Positions 1 to 6,705 of a stretch of 33,247 nt of DNA are shown here, one piece after another (positions within the stretch are counted from its first letter, which is position 1; each line of letters starts with the position of its first letter). The stretch lies in NCBI GenBank assembly GCA_014729675.1, contig WJJM01000014.1, positions 1 to 33,247 on the forward strand. The letters are read 5' to 3'. Under the pieces are notes generated by a model. It was not told where the DNA came from. It was given only the letters and a program-made list of their open reading frames with translations, and did no database searches. Position numbers and translations under genes: made by a program. Source of the stretch: Candidatus Woesearchaeota archaeon (GTDB taxonomy: Archaea > Nanobdellota > Nanobdellia > Woesearchaeales > WJKL01).

Positions 1-4
1 AATA

Positions 5-24
5 TGGCTCTAAACTAAGAGCCA
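5..24. repeat. short inverted repeat (7-bp stem tggctct/agagcca, 6-nt loop)
   Basis: TGGCTCT-aaacta-AGAGCCA read directly; may be the tail of an upstream unit. Confidence 0.4.
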
Positions 25-154
25 GAAAATATAAAACCCAGAAAATAGAACTATTGTTTAAAATATTATCATACAATATCGAAAGATCAATAAGAATTGT
101 TATTACTTTGGTGATTCACCATCTGTATTTCTACAGAGCCCAATTGACAGAAAG

Positions 155-162
155 ATTTAAAT
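155..162 (+). promoter_or_regulatory. candidate TATA box (tttaaata) for the FKBP gene
   Basis: TTTAAATA ~25-30 bp upstream of ATG 186, typical archaeal spacing for a near-leaderless transcript. Confidence 0.45.
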
Positions 163-185
163 AATGCCTGTAGATTATCTGTTTT

Positions 186-911
186 ATGGCTGAGATGAAA
201 AAGAAAGATTTTGTAGAACTTGAATATACGGGCAGGATCAAAGACAATGATCTTGTGTTTGACACTACAGATGAAAAACTTGCTAAAGAGACTGGTTTGC
301 ATCAAGAAGGCATGGAATACGGGCCTGTAACTGTCTGCATTGGAGAAGGACAGATTCTTCCTGGACTGGAAGAGGAACTTATAGGAAAGGAAACAGGAAA
401 AAAGTATACTGTTGAGATTCCTCCTGAAAAGGCTTTTGGAAAAAAGGATGCAAAACTCATCAGGATGATACCTATGTCTGCTTTCAGGAAGCAGCAGATA
501 ATGCCTGAGATAGGGATGCAGGTAAATATAGATGGTTCTATCGGGATAATAAAGACTGCTTCCGGCGGAAGATGCCTTGTGGATTTCAACCATCCATTGG
601 CGAGCAAAGAGCTTGTCTATGATGTTAAAGTAGGAAATATTGTAACAGATGACAAGAAAAAGCTGGAGTCATATCTAAAGCTTGCGTTCGGCCTGAAAGA
701 TGTTAAAGTTGAGATGCAGGATAAGAAAGCAAAGATCAATATCAAGAGAGAAGCTCCGGAAGGCCTGGAAGAACAGTTAAACAAAAAAATAAAGGAAGTT
801 ATCCCAGGCATAGAAAATGTTGAACTTGTTCTTGAAAAAAAAGAAGATAAGGAAAAAAAGTCTGCTGAAGTAAAGCAAGAAAAGTCTGAAGAAAAACCTG
901 AGAAAAAATAG
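186..911 (+). CDS. FKBP-type peptidyl-prolyl cis-trans isomerase (archaeal SlyD-like)
   Basis: VELEYTGRIKDNDLVFDTT...GEGQILPGLEEELIGKETGKKYTVEIPPEKAFGKKD is characteristic of SlyD-like FKBP with IF domain; Lys/Glu-rich C-terminus. Confidence 0.92.
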   Translation: MAEMKKKDFVELEYTGRIKDNDLVFDTTDEKLAKETGLHQEGMEYGPVTVCIGEGQILPGLEEELIGKETGKKYTVEIPPEKAFGKKDAKLIRMIPMSAFRKQQIMPEIGMQVNIDGSIGIIKTASGGRCLVDFNHPLASKELVYDVKVGNIVTDDKKKLESYLKLAFGLKDVKVEMQDKKAKINIKREAPEGLEEQLNKKIKEVIPGIENVELVLEKKEDKEKKSAEVKQEKSEEKPEKK

Positions 912-942
912 ATTTTTTATTATTAACTATTGCAGAATAATA

Positions 943-952
943 ATATTTAAAT
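943..952 (+). promoter_or_regulatory. candidate TATA box (tatttaaata) for ftsZ
   Basis: TATTTAAATA ~40 bp upstream of GTG 990. Confidence 0.4.
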
Positions 953-989
953 ATCAGAGTGCTTTTTATTGTTTTAGTCAAGGTGTGAG

Positions 990-2198
990 GTGGAGAAATT
1001 GGATTTTAATGTTAATCAGGGAAATAATGAAAATTCTGGACAGGATGAAAATGAGGCAAGGGAGACCTACCAGCCTGAAGAGAACAAAGAAGACATAAAA
1101 GTAGAAGCTGCTTCTGTAGATAAAGAGGAGCCTAAGCAGGAAGATTCCAGACCTAGTGATATAGATGCTGAACTTGAGAACATGCTAAGCCAGCAGAAAG
1201 CAAAGATAAAGGTTATCGGTGCAGGGGGAGGGGGAAACAACACCATCAACCGTATAACTGAGGTTGGAATACAGGGAGCTGAAAGTATAGCTGTAAATAC
1301 AGATGCACAGGACCTCCTTTACACTACTGCTGATAAAAAGATACTGATAGGAAGAGATGTTACAAAAGGCATGGGTGCAGGAAGCAATCCCAAGATGGGT
1401 GAAGAAGCTGCAAAAGAAAATGAAGTTGAGCTGAAGAAATCCATGCAGGGTTCTGATATGGTATTTATCACATGCGGTCTAGGAGGAGGAACCGGAACAG
1501 GATCTGCTCCAGTAATCGCTGAGATGAGCAAGAAGATGGGAGCTTTGACTGTAGGGATAGTCACTATACCTTTCCAGATGGAAGGCCATACAAGATATGA
1601 GAATGCAGTTATTGGCCTTGAGAAGATGGAGCAGATAGTGGATACACTGATAGTCATACCCAATGATAAGCTGTTGGACCTTGCTCCAGACCTGCCATTG
1701 CATACTGCTTTCAAGGTTGCAGATGAGATACTCACAAATGCTGTGAAGGGCATAGCTGAACTTGTTACAAAAGCAGGATTAGTGAACCTGGACTTTGCAG
1801 ACATCAAAGCTGTAATGAAGAACGGAGGGGTTGCTCTTATAGGTGTTGGAGAGTCTGACACTGAGAACAGGGCGACAGAAGCTGTTGAAAAAGCTATAAA
1901 CAATCCTCTGCTTGAAGTGGATGTTGCAGGAGCTACAGGAGCCCTTATAAATGTTGCTGGCGGAGAAGACATGACTCTTGATGAGGCAAGGAATGTTGTC
2001 GAGGCTATAAGCGAGAAGCTTGATGACGATGCAAAGATAATCTGGGGAGCACAGATATACAAGGATCTTGACAAGACTATCAGGACTATGCTTGTTATTA
2101 CAGGAGTCAAGTCAGGACAGATATTCGGTCCTGAAAGAAAAGTCAGCGATAAGAAGAAAGCTGAAATCAGCAACGAATTGGGCATAGAGTTTGTATAA
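990..2198 (+). CDS. ftsZ: cell division protein FtsZ
   Basis: Tubulin/FtsZ GTPase signatures VIGAGGGGNNTINR, GGGTGTGSAPVIAE, NTDAQDL; GTG start; acidic N-terminal extension ~70 aa; C-terminus LGIEFV. Confidence 0.97.
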   Translation: MEKLDFNVNQGNNENSGQDENEARETYQPEENKEDIKVEAASVDKEEPKQEDSRPSDIDAELENMLSQQKAKIKVIGAGGGGNNTINRITEVGIQGAESIAVNTDAQDLLYTTADKKILIGRDVTKGMGAGSNPKMGEEAAKENEVELKKSMQGSDMVFITCGLGGGTGTGSAPVIAEMSKKMGALTVGIVTIPFQMEGHTRYENAVIGLEKMEQIVDTLIVIPNDKLLDLAPDLPLHTAFKVADEILTNAVKGIAELVTKAGLVNLDFADIKAVMKNGGVALIGVGESDTENRATEAVEKAINNPLLEVDVAGATGALINVAGGEDMTLDEARNVVEAISEKLDDDAKIIWGAQIYKDLDKTIRTMLVITGVKSGQIFGPERKVSDKKKAEISNELGIEFV

Positions 2199-2199
2199 T

Positions 2200-2216
2200 T
2201 TTTTCTTTTTATATCT
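2200..2216 (+). terminator. possible T-rich archaeal terminator after ftsZ
   Basis: T-rich run attttttctttttatat directly after the stop codon. Confidence 0.3.
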
Positions 2217-2443
2217 TATTTATAATTTAGTAAATTGGCTTGCGATGAAGTTAATCTAAAAAGAATAAAATTCAATAATTTTCTTCTAGGTAAGTATAGT
2301 TGACTTGTGATAATTATTTCTATGTCAACAGAGTTGCCCTGCAATAATTATTTAACAATAATTATTCATAACGCTCGCTTTGCTCGCTACTATAGCGCTG
2401 AAGCAGAGGCGATGTATTCTAAGTTCTATTTGAGGCTGAATTA

Positions 2444-2479
2444 CTAAGTTGATTAACCTGAAACCAAAAATCAACTTAG
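2444..2479. repeat. inverted repeat / hairpin, 11-bp arms
   Basis: CTAAGTTGATT ... AATCAACTTAG with 14-nt loop. Confidence 0.6.
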
Positions 2480-2522
2480 ATGATAATGCATGCCTTGCAC
2501 GAACAGCGAAGCTGTGAGTGCT

Positions 2523-2536
2523 ATAGATTGGATTTT
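2523..2536 (+). repeat. left arm of 14-bp perfect inverted repeat
   Basis: ATAGATTGGATTTT; reverse complement AAAATCCAATCTAT at 2720-2733. Confidence 0.6.
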
Positions 2537-2563
2537 ATTTTGCTTTTTGGAAATATTAAAAAA
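2533..2563 (+). repeat. 31-bp direct repeat, copy 1
   Basis: TTTTATTTTGCTTTTTGGAAATATTAAAAAA, identical at 2621-2651. Confidence 0.75.
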
Positions 2564-2620
2564 TAGGCGGGCTTTCAATTATATAGATCAAAGTCTGACT
2601 TAAAGAAGGGATTGAAAAAT

Positions 2621-2651
2621 TTTTATTTTGCTTTTTGGAAATATTAAAAAA
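2621..2651 (+). repeat. 31-bp direct repeat, copy 2
   Basis: Identical to 2533-2563. Confidence 0.75.
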
Positions 2652-2719
2652 ACAAAGTGCAATGGATATGATAAAATTTTAATTTTCTAGAAAAGATAGA
2701 TAATGATCAAAATATTGCC

Positions 2720-2733
2720 AAAATCCAATCTAT
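2720..2733 (-). repeat. right arm of 14-bp perfect inverted repeat
   Basis: AAAATCCAATCTAT, complement of 2523-2536. Confidence 0.6.
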
Positions 2734-2805
2734 TTCCGATAGCTTTATAAATAAGCTATGCAATCTTATTTTTATCTGCTTCTGAGAAGTTGAAAAAGAA
2801 GTAGT

Positions 2806-3024
2806 GTGAGAATCGATATGGATTACAAACAATTTGAAGAGAAACAAGGCATTGTTTTCAAGCTGAAAAGGTTTGGAAAAGAGTGTATGAGAGTATTAAA
2901 AGTTACTAAGAAGCCTGGCAAGGAAGAATACAAAACAATAGTCAAAGTGAGTGGGCTTGGAATACTTATCATAGGGCTTGTGGGCTTTTTGATAACAATG
3001 GCAAAACAACTTTTATTTGGATAA
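2806..3024 (+). CDS. secE: protein translocase subunit SecE / Sec61 gamma
   Basis: Short protein with RVLKVTKKPGKEEY... and a single C-terminal TM, directly before Spt5. GTG 2806 or ATG 2818 start. Confidence 0.9.
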   Translation: MRIDMDYKQFEEKQGIVFKLKRFGKECMRVLKVTKKPGKEEYKTIVKVSGLGILIIGLVGFLITMAKQLLFG

Positions 3025-3643
3025 GATGGCTGAAGAAGAAAATAATACTGAAACAGAAGAGATTGAAACCCATATATTTGCATTAAGGACTACTGCAAAC
3101 AGGGAAGACCAGGTAATGGACTTTGTTACGTCTAATGTAAAGAACAAAAAGCTTAATGTTTATAGCGTGATAAGGGCGCATGGTATGAGGGGCTATATCT
3201 TTGTTGAGGCTGAAAATAGAGTGGAAGCAGAGCAGGCAGCATTTAATGTCCCTTATGCAAGAGGAATACTTCCAAAAGAGGTTGATTACAGCGAGATAGA
3301 GCATCTTCTTGAGCAGGTTAAGGTTGAGATGAACATCCAGAAGAACGATATAGTGGAGATAATCTCGGGGCCTTTCAAGAGAGAGAAGGCAAAAGTCACA
3401 AGGATAGACAAAGCAAAGGAAGAAGTTGTTGTTGAATTGCTTGAAGCTGCAGTACCTATCCCAATAACAGTCAGGATGGATGCAGTCAAGGTTATCAGAA
3501 GGGAGTCAGAAGAAGGAGAAAAAGAAGAAGAGCCTGAATTCAGGATTCCTGGAGCAAAAAAGCCTGAAAATAAAGAAGAGCCTGCTGAGGAAGAGGAGCC
3601 TGAACAGCCGCAGGAATTTAAGATGCCTGATGCAGACAAATAA
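3017..3643 (+). CDS. spt5: transcription elongation factor Spt5 (NGN + KOW), acidic C-terminal tail
   Basis: IFALRTTANREDQVMDFV...GYIFVEAENRVEAEQA and KOW NDIVEIISGPFKREKAKVTRID; TTG 3017 or ATG 3026 start. Confidence 0.93.
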   Translation: MDKMAEEENNTETEEIETHIFALRTTANREDQVMDFVTSNVKNKKLNVYSVIRAHGMRGYIFVEAENRVEAEQAAFNVPYARGILPKEVDYSEIEHLLEQVKVEMNIQKNDIVEIISGPFKREKAKVTRIDKAKEEVVVELLEAAVPIPITVRMDAVKVIRRESEEGEKEEEPEFRIPGAKKPENKEEPAEEEEPEQPQEFKMPDADK

Positions 3644-3654
3644 TTTTTCACAAT

Positions 3655-3666
3655 CTTTTTAAATAA
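3655..3666 (+). promoter_or_regulatory. candidate TATA box for the L11 transcript
   Basis: TTTTTAAATAAA ~170 bp upstream of the L11 start, leaving a long leader. Confidence 0.4.
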
Positions 3667-3704
3667 ACACTTAACTGTTTAATAAAACAATCAAAAAACA
3701 ATAG

Positions 3705-3737
3705 AAAATGTCAAAATCCCATGGGTTTTGAGATTTT
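3705..3737 (+). promoter_or_regulatory. L11 leader hairpin 1 containing micro-ORF 3708-3731 (MSKSHGF*)
   Basis: Near-palindrome AAAATgTCAAAAtCCC-at-GGGTTTTGAgATTTT; ATG at 3708 in a context like the L11 start. Confidence 0.6.
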
Positions 3738-3740
3738 AAA

Positions 3741-3770
3741 CAAAAAAATAGATTATTAAAATGTCAAAAG
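3741..3770 (+). repeat. 30-bp direct repeat, copy 1 (includes micro-ORF2 start codon)
   Basis: CAAAAAAATAGATTATTAAAATGTCAAAAG; 28/30 identical to 3813-3842. Confidence 0.8.
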
Positions 3771-3802
3771 TGTCAAAAACAAAGTTTTTGGACTTTTAAC
3801 AT
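3761..3802 (+). promoter_or_regulatory. L11 leader hairpin 2 containing micro-ORF 3761-3799 (MSKVSKTKFLDF*)
   Basis: ATGTCAAAAGTGTCAAAAAC-aaa-GTTTTTGGACTTTTAACAT long imperfect stem. Confidence 0.65.
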
Positions 3803-3812
3803 TTAAGATCAT

Positions 3813-3842
3813 CAAAAAAATAAATCATTAAAATGTCAAAAG
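3813..3842 (+). repeat. 30-bp direct repeat, copy 2 (includes L11 start codon)
   Basis: CAAAAAAATAAATCATTAAAATGTCAAAAG. Confidence 0.8.
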
Positions 3843-4606
3843 AAACCATTGAATCGCTTATTGAAGGAGGAAAAGCAACAGCTGCACCGCCATTAGGGCC
3901 TGCATTAGGACCTATGGGCGTGAATATAGGAGAGGTTGTAGCTGAGATCAACAAGAAGACAGAAGCTTTTAAAGGAATGCAGGTTCCTGTAAAGGTAAAT
4001 ATTGATACAGATACAAAAGAATTTGACATAGAGGTAGGAACACCTCCTGCATCTGCACTGGTAAAGAAGGAAGCTGGTGTTGAAAAAGGTTCTGGAAACC
4101 CTAAACAGGACAAGGTCGCTGATATTCTTATAGAACAGATAATCAAGATAGCAAAGATGAAAGAAGGCAACCTTCTTGGAAAGACATTAAAAGAGAAGGT
4201 AAAGGAAGTTATGGGTACATGCAATTCCATGGGCATATTGGTTGAGGGAGTTGATGCCACTGAAGCCATAAAAAATGTGAATGAAGGCAAGTTTGACAAG
4301 GAGATCAAAGAAGAGAAAACAGAGCTTACAGCAGAAGAGAAGAAAAAACTGGAAGAAGAGAAGAAGAAGCTTGCTGCAGAGATGGAAAAGAGAAGGTCCC
4401 AGTACGAGAAGCTGGCAAAGGAGATTATCTCATCTATGGCTGGAAAAGAGAAAGGGGAGATCCGTGGAAAGCTAAAAGAGGCCAAGATACCTGTAGAGAT
4501 AATAGAAGAGCTTATGCCTGCTGAAGGTGCTGCAGAGGCTGTAGCTGAAGGTGCTGCAGAGGGTGCTCCTGCTGGAGAAGGAGCAAAAGAAGAGAAGAAA
4601 GAGTAA
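3833..4606 (+). CDS. rpl11: large ribosomal subunit protein uL11 with ~95-aa charged/Ala-Glu-rich C-terminal extension
   Basis: IEGGKATAAPPLGPALGPMGVNIGEVVAEINKKT...GMQVPVKV...PPASALVKKEAG...GTCNSMGI are L11 signatures; extra coiled-coil plus AEGAAEAVAEGAAEGAPAGEG tail. Confidence 0.95.
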   Translation: MSKETIESLIEGGKATAAPPLGPALGPMGVNIGEVVAEINKKTEAFKGMQVPVKVNIDTDTKEFDIEVGTPPASALVKKEAGVEKGSGNPKQDKVADILIEQIIKIAKMKEGNLLGKTLKEKVKEVMGTCNSMGILVEGVDATEAIKNVNEGKFDKEIKEEKTELTAEEKKKLEEEKKKLAAEMEKRRSQYEKLAKEIISSMAGKEKGEIRGKLKEAKIPVEIIEELMPAEGAAEAVAEGAAEGAPAGEGAKEEKKE

Positions 4607-4644
4607 ACTGATCTATTTTATAACGCAATAAACTTTAATAATAT

Positions 4645-5193
4645 CTATAATCTATAGAGACTTTTTTGGAGTTTGGTCAACTGTGTTTTTTCTTTTTCTA
4701 TATTGTTTAAGATATCCTGTTTTTTAAATTCACTGGCATATATGATACCAGGATATTTTCCGATGTTATCAGAATGGTTGAAGCATAAGACCTCAAATCC
4801 TTTTTCTTCAAGCTTTTTTGAGACGCCTACGACAGCAGTCTTTTCAAATCTCATCACAGGAGTTTCATATTCAGCTATCGCGCTTGGCGATGAAGGCAGT
4901 ATACTGAATTCAGACATGTTTTTATACTTTTCAAAATCACCATTTATCCTGAAGTCTTCTTTGTATCTGGTCAGTATATTTAATCTTTCCCATTTATGAG
5001 GCAGTTTTATATCTTCAAGAAGTGCTTTTGTTTCAGATGCTTCTGATTTTCCATGCCAAATATAGAATGTTGCGCTTCCTGGATATGACTCATAGAATTG
5101 GATGATACTGCCGGGTTTTCTGTCCTGTTCTTTGCAGGCAATCCTCTGCAATCTTTCTATCTTTGAATCTAGTCTTTTTTTTGAAGATGGCAT
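4645..5193 (-). CDS. hypothetical protein (182 aa)
   Basis: Full-length ORF, convergent to L11; TATA-like ATTTATAAAT at ~5217-5226 upstream. No family recognised. Confidence 0.75.
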   Translation of the reverse strand: MPSSKKRLDSKIERLQRIACKEQDRKPGSIIQFYESYPGSATFYIWHGKSEASETKALLEDIKLPHKWERLNILTRYKEDFRINGDFEKYKNMSEFSILPSSPSAIAEYETPVMRFEKTAVVGVSKKLEEKGFEVLCFNHSDNIGKYPGIIYASEFKKQDILNNIEKEKTQLTKLQKSLYRL

Positions 5194-5243
5194 ATTGGAT
5201 TAAAGAAAGAAAATAATTTATAAATATTTCTCAAAATTGTGCA

Positions 5244-6287
5244 CTATTGGTTTGTCTTTTTTAGTTTTTCTTCCTGCTGTTCAAGTTTTTCAAGAGTCTG
5301 GAGAAGTTTCTGCTCTTGTTTTTGCTTGGCTTTTTCAGCGGAATTCAGCTTATTCTTCAAAGAGATGACCTTTGCTTTTTTCTTTTCTAGCTCTTCCTCT
5401 TTTGCCTTGAGATTGTAAATCTTTTGGGAAACTTCAGGAATCTCTTTTTTCAGCCTATCCAAAGTCATTTTTTTCTTTTCTTTTTCCCTTTTTTTTGCAT
5501 TGAGTTTTTTTATCTTTTCCTTAAGAGGAGCCAGTTTAGACTGCTTTATGTCTGATAATGACTCAGAGTACCTCTTTATAGATATTACAAGTGCCTTTAT
5601 CTCTTTTTCCAATTGATCGTGCATCTTATTTTTAGATGACTTTTTGCTCTTTAAAGAGGAAATGTTCTCTCTTATCGGAGGTATCTGGTTCTTGAGCCTG
5701 TCAAGAGAGTTTTCTACTGTCGACAGCCTTAACTTGAGTTTTTTGAGTTCTTCTTTAAGCTGTTTTTCTGCTTCTTTTTTCTGTCTTTTCTTTTCAAGAA
5801 GGCCTCTTATCTTTTTTTGAAGAGGTTCAAGCTGTTTTTTTACCTGCTTAAGCTCGTTCTCTTTTCTTGTCAGGGCAGATTTCTTTATACGGGATTCGAA
5901 TTTTTTCTTAGTGAGAAGAGACTCTTTTTTGAATTTTTTCTTCTTTAAGGAGTCCAGCTCTTTCTTCAGAGTAGGTATCTCTTTTTCAACTCCATCGAGA
6001 AGATTTATGCTGCTCTTCAGTTCAGAAAGCTTTTCTTTTTTCTGCCTTCTCATTTCCCTTAGGCTTTTTATTTTACTGGTTATTTCTTCTGACTGCTTTT
6101 CTATACTTTCAAGAGAATTCTTGATATTCTTGGACCTGTCTTCTATAGACCTAAGATCTTTCTCAATATCATTTATCCTGTTTTCTTTCTTATCTTCAAT
6201 GCTTTTTATCGCCCTAAGTGCGTGTTCTTTCTCTTTGTCAAGCTCATCATTGATAATCTGTATAAATTTATCTATATTTTCATCCAT
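5244..6287 (-). CDS. coiled-coil protein (347 aa), cytoplasmic
   Basis: Long Lys/Glu/Leu heptad-like sequence, no TM; GAGGTGAA Shine-Dalgarno before ATG; TATA-like gtataaaatt upstream. Confidence 0.85.
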   Translation of the reverse strand: MDENIDKFIQIINDELDKEKEHALRAIKSIEDKKENRINDIEKDLRSIEDRSKNIKNSLESIEKQSEEITSKIKSLREMRRQKKEKLSELKSSINLLDGVEKEIPTLKKELDSLKKKKFKKESLLTKKKFESRIKKSALTRKENELKQVKKQLEPLQKKIRGLLEKKRQKKEAEKQLKEELKKLKLRLSTVENSLDRLKNQIPPIRENISSLKSKKSSKNKMHDQLEKEIKALVISIKRYSESLSDIKQSKLAPLKEKIKKLNAKKREKEKKKMTLDRLKKEIPEVSQKIYNLKAKEEELEKKKAKVISLKNKLNSAEKAKQKQEQKLLQTLEKLEQQEEKLKKTNQ

Positions 6288-6354
6288 CTTTGTTCACCTC
6301 ATAAACTGATCACTTAAAGAACAATTTTATACGCATTTAGGCAGAGAATTACGA

Positions 6355-6651
6355 TCATCTGCTCTTTTTTGATCGCTTTTTCTTCTTGCTCTTTTTTGAT
6401 CTTGGATCGCTTTTTGACTTTCTCAGACCAGCCAGCTTATCCAGCTCTTTAAGTTCCTTGTCTTCAAGCTTCAACAAGGTCTTGGTAAGATTATTTATCT
6501 CTGCTTCAAGTTTTTTTGAGTTTCTCATCTGGTAAGTTATCAAAATAAGAACAACTGTTATCTCTAATAGGATAAGTATACTGAATATGCCTAATGCAAA
6601 TAAAAGTTCAACAAGGGGTATATCCACGCCAAATACGTACATCAGTTTCAC
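6355..6651 (-). CDS. small membrane protein, N-terminal TM + short coiled coil + polybasic C-tail (98 aa)
   Basis: IPLVELLFALGIFSILILLEITVVLILITYQMRNSKKLEAEINNLTKTLLKLEDKELKELD...KSKKKKRSKKSR; GAGGTGAA SD. Confidence 0.8.
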   Translation of the reverse strand: MKLMYVFGVDIPLVELLFALGIFSILILLEITVVLILITYQMRNSKKLEAEINNLTKTLLKLEDKELKELDKLAGLRKSKSDPRSKKSKKKKRSKKSR

Positions 6652-6705
6652 CTCTTTTATTGTTTTTTATTATCTTATTTTTTTATAAACCTTTCGAAAA
6701 TGCAT

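Noticed and set aside
1319-2185. 288-aa antisense ORF opposite ftsZ
   Set aside because: Ser/Phe/Ile-rich mirror translation of the strongly supported FtsZ frame.
2740-2758. TATA box inside a dyad (TAGCTTtataaatAAGCTA) as a secE operator
   Set aside because: Short arms in AT-rich DNA; could be chance, so not claimed beyond a plausible promoter element.
3796-4485. 229-aa antisense ORF opposite L11
   Set aside because: Low-complexity Ser/Phe translation antisense to a confident ribosomal gene.
5244-6287. Rad50/SMC ATPase (long coiled coil)
   Set aside because: No Walker A/B or signature motif; only heptad-like Lys/Glu-rich sequence.
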